Shown here one piece after another: positions 1 through 9,200 of a stretch of 25,717 bases of DNA. Positions within the stretch are counted from its first letter, which is position 1, and each line of letters opens with the position of its first letter. The position numbers and the translations under genes are program-made. The stretch comes from DASRJW01 sp035649435 (lineage in GTDB: Bacteria; Krumholzibacteriota; Krumholzibacteriia; G020349025): positions 1 through 25,717 of the forward strand of contig DASRJO010000019.1 in assembly GCA_035649435.1 (NCBI GenBank), given 5' to 3'. The notes beneath the pieces were generated by a model. That model searched no databases. It was not told the DNA's origin and was given only the letters and a program-made list of their open reading frames with translations.

Positions 1-642
1 CGGTGTCCGGCGCACGGTGGCGAGGGTGTTCGGCCGTGTTCCGACGGGACGATTCTCTATGAGGTTGGAGTATGCCAGGATCTGGTGATCGGCTCCAAGC
101 CCTGGCTATCGATTCCTTCAGCAGGTCGCGCACGCTCGCCCGCCGTCATGCCGTGCAAAGTGGTGTCCAAGGCTTTTTCGTGCTTCGACCTGGCCGACAC
201 ACTGCACACGACGCGGGACGGGAGTACGGTCCGCTTGACCGACTGGTCGTTGTTCTTCAAGTTCCTGCTCCCGATCGGTGGCAACCCCAAGCAGCTTGCC
301 GCCGATCTCGAATCGACACCGGGAGTCGTCTTCGCGGAGCCGAACGGCGTCGCGGTGCACGATGAGTCCTTCGAGTCCTCCTTTTCGACCCCGAACCCTC
401 TGAAGCCGGGCGCAGTGGTGGCCATCGACCTCGCCGTGCCAGCTCGCGTCACCCTCGATCTCTACGACGTGGCAGGCCGGCGCGTCCGGCGTTTGCAGGA
501 CGGCACGTTGTCCGCCGGCCCCCATCGGCTGGAATGGAACGGCCAGGACCAGAGCGGACGGGCGCTGCCGCGCGGCGTCTACATCCTGCGTCTCACGTGG
601 GCCGGAAGTACGTCGACGCGCAAAGTCGTGGTCCTCGACTGA
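1..642 (+). CDS. Exported protein, C-terminal part, with FlgD-like Ig / sorting-type domain (5' end outside window)
   Basis: The reading frame is open from base 1 to the TGA at 640-642, so the gene starts upstream of the window; internal ATG codons are not needed as starts. The last 80 or so residues match the FlgD-type Ig-like module found at the C terminus of many secreted proteins of FCB and related phyla: a DLYDVAGRRVRRLQDG strand pair, AGPHRLEWNGQDQSGR, then LPRGVYILRL and a final VVVLD. Such modules usually serve cell-surface attachment or secretion targeting. Just before it is a segment, LESTPGVVFAEPNGV, resembling the end of subtilase propeptides (inhibitor-I9-like), but no S8 catalytic domain follows in the visible part. 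The gene converges with the minus-strand barrel gene, with only 21 bases between the stops. The overall function is unknown. Confidence 0.8.
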   Translation, partial: RCPAHGGEGVRPCSDGTILYEVGVCQDLVIGSKPWLSIPSAGRARSPAVMPCKVVSKAFSCFDLADTLHTTRDGSTVRLTDWSLFFKFLLPIGGNPKQLAADLESTPGVVFAEPNGVAVHDESFESSFSTPNPLKPGAVVAIDLAVPARVTLDLYDVAGRRVRRLQDGTLSAGPHRLEWNGQDQSGRALPRGVYILRLTWAGSTSTRKVVVLD

Positions 643-663
643 CGACCGACCGCATGGTTCGAG

Positions 664-1902
664 TCAGTGCAGTGCGAGCGTCAGCGCCGTCGAGACCAAG
701 ATCGTGGTGGTGTTGTTGCGGTCGTCGTCGTGATCTTCGGGCTCGAGGCTGAAGAAGAGATCGAAGGTGAGACGCGGGGGCAGGCGCGCCGAGAGGATGA
801 GCGTCGACCAATTGTAGAGATAGTCGGTGAGGAAGGCCGTGGCGTCGCGATACCGGCGCACGCCCACCTCGTTCGAGAACTGCACCCACAAGGCCGAGCC
901 AACCAGGTAAGAGAGCGTGCCCTTGACCCCCCATTGATCGTAGGGACGGTCGAAAACGTTCTCGGTGCGGCGAAACTCGCCTCGCGGTCCTGCTCCGAGC
1001 GTCGTGCGCTCGTTCAATTCCCCTTCCAGGATCATCTCGATCGAATGCTCGCGGGCATTGGCGTAGACGCTGTCCGGCTGATCGTAGTCGATGACGAGAG
1101 CGCGATAGGCGGGACGGAAACGCAACACGCTTCCGAGTGCGGCGCTCGCGGTCACCGTGCCCTGATAGTCCACGTACGGGCTGCGAGTCTCGGGGTCGCG
1201 GTACCGCCGGCGTTCGAGCGTCTGCTCCCAGGTCAAGGTGTGGACGCCGAACTCTTGAATCCAGCCGGTGCTCACTCTGTGGGTGCGTGCATCGATGGCG
1301 CTGGAATCGGGAACTTGGTCCGCCCCCCAGGCATAGCCGGCGCGGAGCGAGGAGAACACTCCCCACCGCCGTTCGATCTCGCCGCCCACATCATTGCGGA
1401 CATAGTCGTAACTGTAGCGCGTCCGCTGTGCGAAGTTCGCGCTCTCCAATCGTTCCGTCAGGCGCAGTCGCCAAGGGCGCTGTGGCCAAACCACGGCAGT
1501 GAGGCGCGCGGTGTTGCTCAAGTAGTCGCTGGACAACGCGTACTGCGACAAATCGCGCCATGCTTTCAGGTGCAGATCGTCGATGAGCAGGAGATCGAGA
1601 CCGTTGCCGCGCCGGCGGAGGCCAAGATGCACATCGTCGCGTGTCGCCTCTTGTCCGACAGAAATGCTGTTGGCGAGCTCGAACCAGGTGCGACCTTGGC
1701 GTTCGAGGCCGAGAATGACCCTCCCGCTCAGCTCGTCGATCAAGTCGAGCGTGTCCTTGTCTGCAATCGTGTAGGTCTGGCCGAAGGAGTCGTAGGCAAT
1801 GGCCGCGCTCGAGCGCAGTCGCCACCGCCCGGGGGTCTGCGCCGACGCATCGCCGGCGATCAAAGAGCCGAGGAGGAGTGAAGAGGCGAGGAGGAAACGC
1901 AT
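664..1902 (-). CDS. Predicted outer-membrane beta-barrel protein with signal peptide
   Basis: I do not recognise the family. The protein (about 412 residues) begins with a clear Sec signal peptide, MRFLLASSLLLGSLIAGDASAQ, cleaved after ASA or AQ. The rest is rich in short alternating hydrophobic/polar strands with aromatic girdle residues (for example WFELANSISVG, RLRLTERLESANF, LRFRPAYRALVIDYDQ, ALWVQFSNEVGVRRY, LTFDLFFSLEP), typical of a transmembrane barrel. It ends in LVSTALTLALH rather than a classical terminal Phe. I chose ATG 1902 because it starts directly at the signal peptide; an in-frame GTG at 1911 is also possible, and neither has a strong Shine-Dalgarno. It lies 39 bases behind the helical periplasmic protein gene (1942-3003), so the two are probably co-transcribed and may form an envelope complex. 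Confidence 0.75.
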   Translation of the reverse strand: MRFLLASSLLLGSLIAGDASAQTPGRWRLRSSAAIAYDSFGQTYTIADKDTLDLIDELSGRVILGLERQGRTWFELANSISVGQEATRDDVHLGLRRRGNGLDLLLIDDLHLKAWRDLSQYALSSDYLSNTARLTAVVWPQRPWRLRLTERLESANFAQRTRYSYDYVRNDVGGEIERRWGVFSSLRAGYAWGADQVPDSSAIDARTHRVSTGWIQEFGVHTLTWEQTLERRRYRDPETRSPYVDYQGTVTASAALGSVLRFRPAYRALVIDYDQPDSVYANAREHSIEMILEGELNERTTLGAGPRGEFRRTENVFDRPYDQWGVKGTLSYLVGSALWVQFSNEVGVRRYRDATAFLTDYLYNWSTLILSARLPPRLTFDLFFSLEPEDHDDDRNNTTTILVSTALTLALH

Positions 1903-1921
1903 GCGCTGCACCGGAAGAAAT

Positions 1922-1936
1922 CGGCCCCGGGGGCCG
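1922..1936 (-). other. GC hairpin between the helical-protein and barrel genes
   Basis: CGGCCC-CGG-GGGCCG forms a perfect 6-bp stem with a 3-base loop in the short spacer between the stop at 1942 and the barrel start. It has no T-tract, so it is more likely an mRNA processing, stability or translation-modulating hairpin than a terminator. Its position is just upstream of a start codon that lacks a visible Shine-Dalgarno. Confidence 0.4.
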
Positions 1937-1941
1937 GTGTT

Positions 1942-3003
1942 TCAGGGTTCAGGGTTTTCCGCGAGCTGTGCCGCGCGACCTGTCAGGTTGCGCGCCACGC
2001 GCGCCTCCTCGAGCGCTTGGTGCAGCTTGCCTTCCAGCCGCAAGGTTCGGGCGCGGTCGAGGTGGGTGCGCGCGGTTTCGAGGAGCGCCACGGCCTCGCC
2101 GCTGCCGGACTCCTGCACTCGCGGCGCGGTGAGATCGATGAATTGCGCGAGCTCCTCGAGGGCGAGGTCGACACCGGAGGGATCGAGCGGGGTTTCACCG
2201 AGGCGCATGGCGCGCAGCACGATCTCACGTGCCTGTTGCAACAAGCGCTCGGCTGGGGCCTCGCGACCGGCGATCAGGTGAGCCTCCGCATCGTCGAGCA
2301 TGGTGGCGGCGCGCTGCAAGAGCTCCAATCCTGCGAAATTCTCCTGCAGGTCGTCCTCGGCGCGCTCGAGCAGGTGGCGCGTGTTCTCGAGCATGCGCTC
2401 GAGCTGCCGTTTCGGGTTCGGGCGCACGAAGTCGTCGAGCAGGCGCGAGGTGTCGACGCTCATGCCGATGACTTCCTGAAAGCGCTGTTCGTGGAAGGCT
2501 TCGCGCGCGCGTTCGAGTCGCTCGTGTCCAAGCTCGAGCGTGCGCAGAACGCGCGGGTCGGGCGCATCGCCTGCCAGTGCGCGGGCCTCCTGGAGCTGGC
2601 GATCCAGTCGATCCAACAACTGCTGCGCACGCTGCTCGAGATGCGCTTGCTGCGAAGCGATGTACACCGCGCGCTCGGCCAAAAGCCGCGCACGACGCGT
2701 GAGCTCGATGCTGCGCCTGAGATCGATGACGCTCGCCATGGCGGAGCGCTCGATCGACTTGGCGGTCTCTTGCAATTGAAAGGCGAAGCGCAGTTGGTTG
2801 CGGGCGCGTTGATTGCCGTGTTGTTCGACCACGGCACTCGCGCGCTCGAGGATTTGGTCGGTCCGCTCGATCTCGCTGTGGAGTCTCTCCGCGTCCGCGG
2901 GGTCTTGCGCGACCGCCACGTGCGCCGAGGCGGAGAAACAGAAGGCCGCGGCGAGCCCGACGAGCCCGGCGTGAACGAGGATTCTCGGTACGGGCCGGAA
3001 CAT
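1942..3003 (-). CDS. Predicted periplasmic alpha-helical (coiled-coil/TPR-like) protein
   Basis: No family recognised. The 353-residue product begins with a signal peptide (about residues 1-33, hydrophobic core LVGLAAAFCFSASAHVAVA). The mature part is almost entirely helical and charged, with heptad-like segments such as LLDRLDRQLQEARAL. Three helix-turn-helix segments look related to each other, around residues 160-200, 225-260 and 305-345, each of the pattern Leu-x3-Leu-x2-Ala-Arg...Ala-x2-Leu-Leu, reminiscent of TPR/SEL-like hairpins. I chose ATG 3003 over the longer in-frame start at 3132 because a strong Shine-Dalgarno (AGGAGAGG, 3008-3015) precedes it and the signal peptide starts there. 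It is first in a two-gene unit with the barrel protein, behind a sigma-54-type promoter. The inferred role is envelope structure, export or stress response, regulated by the adjacent two-component system. Confidence 0.78.
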   Translation of the reverse strand: MFRPVPRILVHAGLVGLAAAFCFSASAHVAVAQDPADAERLHSEIERTDQILERASAVVEQHGNQRARNQLRFAFQLQETAKSIERSAMASVIDLRRSIELTRRARLLAERAVYIASQQAHLEQRAQQLLDRLDRQLQEARALAGDAPDPRVLRTLELGHERLERAREAFHEQRFQEVIGMSVDTSRLLDDFVRPNPKRQLERMLENTRHLLERAEDDLQENFAGLELLQRAATMLDDAEAHLIAGREAPAERLLQQAREIVLRAMRLGETPLDPSGVDLALEELAQFIDLTAPRVQESGSGEAVALLETARTHLDRARTLRLEGKLHQALEEARVARNLTGRAAQLAENPEP

Positions 3004-3024
3004 GGTGCCTCTCCTGGTCGTCCC

Positions 3025-3045
3025 TGGACCCGGACACGGGTTCCA
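3025..3045 (-). other. 5' leader hairpin of the helical-protein gene
   Basis: On the plus strand TGGACCCG-GACA-CGGGTTCCA forms an 8-bp stem with one bulged T. If transcription starts near 3077 from the sigma-54 promoter, this hairpin sits in the roughly 74-base leader, 10 bases upstream of the Shine-Dalgarno. It may affect mRNA stability or translation; no known riboswitch is recognised. Confidence 0.35.
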
Positions 3046-3087
3046 CACACCACTCGAACGCGTGCCCGCCGCGGTCCGAATGGGGAT

Positions 3088-3103
3088 TGCAAAGGACGGT
3101 CCA
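3088..3103 (-). promoter_or_regulatory. Candidate sigma-54 (-24/-12) promoter for the helical/barrel unit
   Basis: Read on the minus strand this is TGGACCGTCCTTTGCA. It has the invariant GG and GC exactly 10 bases apart, the TTTGCA -12 element, and CG at the expected place after GG (family consensus TGGCACG-N4-TTGCA). It lies 85 bases upstream of the start at 3003, directly downstream of a gene for a sigma-54 activator. The predicted start of transcription is near 3077. The match was made by eye and is not experimentally shown. Confidence 0.6.
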
Positions 3104-3127
3104 GGCTTCGGAGGCCGCGGGGTCCAG

Positions 3128-3156
3128 CGCAACTAACAAAGAATAAGTCAGTTGCG
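3128..3156. promoter_or_regulatory. Inverted repeat, candidate upstream activator site
   Basis: CGCAACTAAC-N9-GTCAGTTGCG forms 10-bp arms with a single mismatch around an AT-rich 9-base centre (AAAGAATAA). Its centre is about 65 bases upstream of the predicted sigma-54 transcription start. Dyads of this size are typical binding sites of NtrC-family activators, so the response regulator at 3304-4668 is the obvious candidate partner. The AT-rich centre stands out from the GC-rich surroundings. Confidence 0.5.
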
Positions 3157-3169
3157 ACCGCGTCGCACG

Positions 3170-3190
3170 GCGTTCCAAGGATGGGAACGC
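3170..3190. promoter_or_regulatory. Second inverted repeat upstream of the sigma-54 promoter
   Basis: GCGTTCC-N7-GGAACGC is a perfect 7-bp dyad with its centre about 38 bases from the centre of the 3128-3156 repeat. It could be a second protein-binding site. It could also act as a hairpin behind the response-regulator gene, whose stop is 114 bases upstream on the minus strand, but it lacks a T-tract. The rest of the 300-base spacer (3004-3303) shows no gene. Confidence 0.35.
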
Positions 3191-3303
3191 GCGCGCGTGA
3201 CCCGTCTCGTACACGATGGCCGGTTCGGGACGCCCGGGGGCCGCTTTCGTTTGGGCGAACAAGGCGGGGCGGTGAGCTACACCCGGTGTGCGACGGGCGT
3301 GGC

Positions 3304-4668
<1,365 letters not shown>

Positions 4669-4808
4669 CGCATGCCCCCGCTGTCATCTCGAGCTCGGAC
4701 GATGGGCGCGACACTAGAGCAAGAGCGGGTTCGGATGCCATCCAAGCGGTGCGCACCACCCACGGTCAGCGCGGCGATGAGCGGGATCGCCAGAATCGCG
4801 ACCCATGT

Positions 4809-6107
4809 TCAGGCGCGCGGAAGGCGCAGCTCGACGCATGCCCCGCCAGCCGGCGCGGTGTCGAGCCGGATGCTGCCGGCATGCTCTTCGACAATGCGCC
4901 GCACGATCGTCAGTCCCAGGCCGCTGCCCTGCGCCTTCGTGGTGAAGAACGGTTCGAAAACACGCGTCGCCAGGTCGGCGGGAATCCCGGGTCCGGTGTC
5001 GGTCACGGCCAGCAGCACGTGCGTCGCATCGTGCGTGAGACGGAGGCGCAGGGTCCCGCCCTCCGGCATGGCTTGCATCGCATTGAGCGCGAGATTGATC
5101 AGCACTTGGCGCAGCCGTTGTGGATCGCCGCGCAGAATGCTGGTCTCTGGCAGGTCCATCTCGACCATGACCTTGGCGGCTTCGAGCTCGGGTTGCAACA
5201 GCAGGAACGTGCGTCGCACCAAGGGCACCAGATCGAGAGACTCGAGGCGCGAGGGGGCGTCGCGTGCGAAACCGAGGTAGCCGTCCAGAACCGCGCTCAG
5301 TCGGTCCACTTCTTCGGCGATGTAGTCGAACTTCTCGTCCGGGGCCGACGGGTCGGCATAGACCTTCTTCAGACGTGTCGCGGTGGCGCGGATGATGCCG
5401 AGAGGATTACGGATCTCGTGCGCGATGCCGGCGGTCATCCGGCCCATCGCTGCCAACGACTCCGCTTGCTGCACCGAGGCTTCGGCGCGGGCGAGTCGGT
5501 CCTGCACACGGGCGTGGAAGATCCCGAGTGCCACCAACGACGCGACACTGAGAGCGCCGACGACGAGCAACGAATGGCGCAGTCGCTGCAAGTTGGTGAA
5601 GAACTTTGCATCGGCTTCGACTCCCACCGCGTACTGGGCACCGGGCACGGGCGCGAACCCGGACATCAAATACTCGCTTCCGGATCGATACAGCGCCGTG
5701 TGCACGCTGCTGCCGCGCAAGGCGGCCTGGACCTCCGCCTGGTACAGAGGGTCGGTCATCGACTTCGAGGCGATGCCGGTTGTCGTGGCGAGGAAGGCAC
5801 GGCCATCCTGGTCGTACAGCGTGATGGAGGCGAGAGTTGCAGCGTCTTGGATCTCGCGCAGGCGCGCGAGGAAGAGAGGCGCCTCGACGCCGGCGGCGGA
5901 GCTTTCCGTTTCGGCCCACGCCGCCACGATCTGTCCGGGGTCCAAGACGGCAGCGAGTGCGACCGCCACGTCTTCCAAGCGGCGACCCAGCTCGGCTTCG
6001 AGCGCCGACCGGGTGCTCCTGTATTGCACCCACAACGCGACGTTCAGGATCGTCACGGCGGCGGCCATGAAAATGCCGCCCGCGAGAGTTCTTCCAGGGC
6101 CAGCCAT
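4809..6107 (-). CDS. Sensor histidine kinase, membrane-bound, partner of the adjacent response regulator
   Basis: About 432 residues. A first transmembrane segment (about 7-27) and a second (about 177-200) flank a periplasmic sensor domain of about 150 residues that I do not recognise but that resembles single Cache/PAS-like sensors. No clear HAMP domain follows. The kinase core has the HisKA H-box IAHEIRNPLG with phospho-acceptor His230, N-box LINLALNAMQAMPEGG, G1 box DTGPGIPA, F-box FEPFFTTK and G2 box GSGLGLTI. It should phosphorylate Asp52 of the response regulator encoded next on the same strand. The start is uncertain: ATG 6107 begins just before the first membrane segment, whereas an in-frame ATG at 6203 would add 32 residues of poor composition. 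It is divergent from the large regulator at 6220. Confidence 0.92.
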   Translation of the reverse strand: MAGPGRTLAGGIFMAAAVTILNVALWVQYRSTRSALEAELGRRLEDVAVALAAVLDPGQIVAAWAETESSAAGVEAPLFLARLREIQDAATLASITLYDQDGRAFLATTTGIASKSMTDPLYQAEVQAALRGSSVHTALYRSGSEYLMSGFAPVPGAQYAVGVEADAKFFTNLQRLRHSLLVVGALSVASLVALGIFHARVQDRLARAEASVQQAESLAAMGRMTAGIAHEIRNPLGIIRATATRLKKVYADPSAPDEKFDYIAEEVDRLSAVLDGYLGFARDAPSRLESLDLVPLVRRTFLLLQPELEAAKVMVEMDLPETSILRGDPQRLRQVLINLALNAMQAMPEGGTLRLRLTHDATHVLLAVTDTGPGIPADLATRVFEPFFTTKAQGSGLGLTIVRRIVEEHAGSIRLDTAPAGGACVELRLPRA

Positions 6108-6161
6108 TCCTGCGCCGTAGTCTACGGGACCACGGCTGATCCGGTCCAATAGTCTCGCCTC

Positions 6162-6191
6162 TTTACACTCGGAAGACCAAGGTGGTAAAAA
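6162..6191 (+). promoter_or_regulatory. Candidate sigma-70 promoter of the large regulator
   Basis: TTTACA (6162-6167) is 18 bases from TAAAAA (6186-6191), followed by a short leader and a GGAGGA Shine-Dalgarno at 6211-6216. This is the only AT-rich patch in the 112-base divergent spacer. No well-spaced -24/-12 element was found on either strand here. Confidence 0.35.
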
Positions 6192-6199
6192 TTCTTTAC
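6185..6199. promoter_or_regulatory. Small dyad overlapping the -10 region, possible operator
   Basis: GTAAA-N5-TTTAC is a perfect 5-bp dyad centred on the proposed -10 region between the divergent kinase and regulator genes. It could bind a repressor or simply reflect AT-rich promoter composition. Confidence 0.25.
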
Positions 6200-6219
6200 G
6201 CATCGACTATGGAGGACCT

Positions 6220-9200
6220 GTGCCCGACCGGATCGTCGATTCCAAGTACCGCGTCCTCGACTCGTTGCCCCGGACCGCGGGCCGCGAGCGCTTCCTGGTA
6301 AGCGACCTGATCAGCGGCCGGATGGCGGTTCTGGAGACTGTGGCTCTGGACGGCTTCGAGCGTCTGCAGAAGCGCTGGTCGCAAGATTGGCAGCCCATTC
6401 TCCGCGAACGCGTCGCGCGGTTCGCCAAGCTTCCGAGCATGATCCCGGTGACCGCAGTCGGCGCGCTGGAGTCCGGTCCCTACTACGTCTTCGAGATCGA
6501 AGACGAAGATTCGCTTCAAGGCCGGGCGTTGGAACAGATTCCATCGCGTGAGCAACTGCAGCGTCTGCTTGTCGATGTCGCGAACGCCAATGCAACCGGC
6601 GATCACGTCCTCAACTTGCGGCCGGAATCGCTGTGCTTGCATCGCGATGCGCTGCGGATTCTGCCCGCTGCATACATCCTGCCGCTCGAGTTGTTGGCAC
6701 GCGCCGGCACCCGGTCGCCCTTCCAGCCGCCTGAGCTCCGGCACGCGGGACACCTGAACGACACGACGGATGGATTCATCGTCGCCGGAGTGCTGCAAGC
6801 ATCTGCCGAACGACTCACCGGTCCGCGCCCGGAGTGGTGGCGTTGCGTGCCGCGCATGCAGGCACTGGAGCCGTGGGCGCGGCTGCCACTCACTGACGCG
6901 CTCGATGGGCTGGCCAATCCCGGCGCGCCGGCCGGGACCGAGGGCGAGAGCGAGGCGCCTGCTCGGCGCAGCATCGACCGGCTCCTAGATGTCGACACGG
7001 CCGCACTGCCTGAGGCGGAGCGCTGGCAGCCAGTGCTGTCGGCGCTGGATACTGCGCTGGTGCAAATGTCCGACGGCGCGAGCACGGTGCTTTGCGTGGA
7101 AGCCGTTGGACAAAGCTCCGCCCTCGCCGAGCTCTTCCTCGTCCTGCGCGAGTGCCTGGCCTTGCTCACCGAACGACCGTTCGTCGTCCGCGTGGATACC
7201 TTCACCTCCTGGGAGATGCGCGATCTCTCCGGCCGTGGCGCTACCGTCGTTCTCGTCCCCGATTTCAGTCCGACGGAAGCGGCGCTTCTGCCGCTCGAGT
7301 CTTTGCTCGGTCAAGAGAAGCTGCGTCCCGCCGTGTGGGTCGTCGGTGCCCGGCGCTCCTCGTTCACGCTCGCCGATGCGGAAGCCGCGAGCGTGAGCGA
7401 CTGGCTGCGGCAGCGCACGGATGCATCGTTCGTCCATTGCGTTCTCGATCGCGAGGCGGGGGAGCCGCCGGCGCAGCCAGTGTCCGCCGCGGCGCGCCAT
7501 CTTCTCGATCTGTTGAGCGTCTTCGATGGCGATGCGCCCGGAGAGATGCTGCGCCTGGCGTTGCCGCAGCAGGAGCACGAGCTGCCACAGGCATTGGTCG
7601 AGATGGAAAGCCTCGGGCATGTGCGGCGCGTTCTCGAAGCCGGCGGTTGGTGGGGAACCGAGCCACAAGTCGTCCTGCGCAGCCGGCGGCCCGATGTGCG
7701 CGAGCTGCGCCGCGGTGGGTTGACCGTGCATCGCCGCGAGGAGCTGCATCTCCTGCTGTCGCACTTGCTCGCCGATGTCGGCGCGCACACGCTGCCGCAG
7801 CGCCTCATGCGTTTCGAGCATCTCTTCGCCGGCGGCAGCTGGGATGGTGCCGCTGCCGAGTGCGGTCCGTTGCTGCAAGGCGTTCAACGGCGCGGGCTCG
7901 AACAGCTCTTGCGCCAGCTGCAGCGCAAGATCGTGAACTCGAACCTGGCGCACCACTTGAAGGTGCCGCAGCTTCTCGAGGTCTTGCATAGCCTCGGCCG
8001 CTGGGAAGTGGAACGCAATCATCTGAGCGAAGGGCGAAGTTATTTCGAGCGCGCCGCCGAGAAGCTGTTCGCATTACCCGAAGCCGATGTGGCGCATTTG
8101 GATCTGAACGGGACGAGCGAGATGCTCCTGGCGCACGCGGAGTTGCTCGAACGCCATGGGGACTTCGAACATTCCCTGGAACTGTTGCAGCACTATCTCG
8201 AACGCTTCGGCGAGCGGATTCCCGCCGTCGAGCGCGGCCGGCTGTTCACCGAGATGGGCTATTCCGAGTTTCGTCTGGGGCGTTTCAGCGCCGCGGAGGA
8301 GCGCTGCCAGCCGGCGTTGAAGCTGCTCGATGCCCGGCGTCACCCGCAGGAGGTGGCGAAGGTCTACAACATTCTCGGCCTCGTGCGCTGGCGCACCAGC
8401 CGTTACGAAGAGGCCGAGCATTACTTGGCCAGCAGCCTGGCGCTGCGCGAAAAGAGCGGCGATTTGCTGGCGGTGGCGCGGGCCTACAACAACCTCGGTC
8501 TGCTCGAACGCACGCGCCGGCGATTTCCCGAAGCCTTGGAGTACCACCGCAAGAGCATGGAGATCCGCCAAGAGCTCGGCGATCTGTCCGGGGTGGCGCG
8601 CGGTCTCCTCAATCTCGCATGGGTGTATTTCGAGATGCAGGATCTCGCACGCGCCGAAGAGCTGGCGCAGCGGTCGTATGGAGCCAGCCGCGAGCTCGAC
8701 TCGCGCACCACGTGCGCAGCCGCCAAGGGGCTCTTGGGTGCGGTGTATCTGGCGCAGGACCGCCGCAGCGAGGCGAGGTCGGCGCTCGCAGACGCCGTGC
8801 AAATGGCGCGCGAGGTGAGCCATGTCGCCGAGCTGTTCATGGATCTGCGCAAGCAGGCGACCCTGGAGCTACGCGATGGCAACTTGCCGCTCGCCGAGGC
8901 GTTGCTCCAGGAGTCGGAACAGTACATGACCCAAGCCGGCTCGCCGTTGGAAGAGGCGAACTGGTACCGCACGCATGGTGAGCTGCGCGCCGCACAAGGA
9001 GATATCCGCGGTGCGGCGCTGTCCTACGAGCACGCGGGCAACAATCTGGCGCGACTTGCGGATGCGCAGGCGGCGGCGGGTGTGTTCTTGCTCGCGGCGC
9101 AGCTCTATCACCAGGGCGGGGTCGCGGGCAGGGCGCGCGAGCTGGTGGTGCGGGCGCGACAATTGTACGAGCGCGACGGCGCCGTGGTGCCGAAGGCGCT

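Noticed and set aside
638..668. ACTGAC...GTCAGT inverted repeat spanning the two convergent stop codons
   Set aside because: 6-bp arms, 19-base loop and no T-tract; too weak to call a terminator.
3004..3132. Longer start (ATG 3132) for the helical periplasmic protein
   Set aside because: It would place 43 Pro/Arg-rich residues before a clear signal peptide and run through the sigma-54 promoter and leader.
4749..6152. 467-codon plus-strand ORF
   Set aside because: Antisense shadow of the histidine kinase, which has all kinase boxes.
6108..6219. Sigma-54 promoter in the divergent kinase/regulator spacer
   Set aside because: The nearest match (minus strand, TTGG then GC) has 9 instead of 10 bases between GG and GC and no other support.
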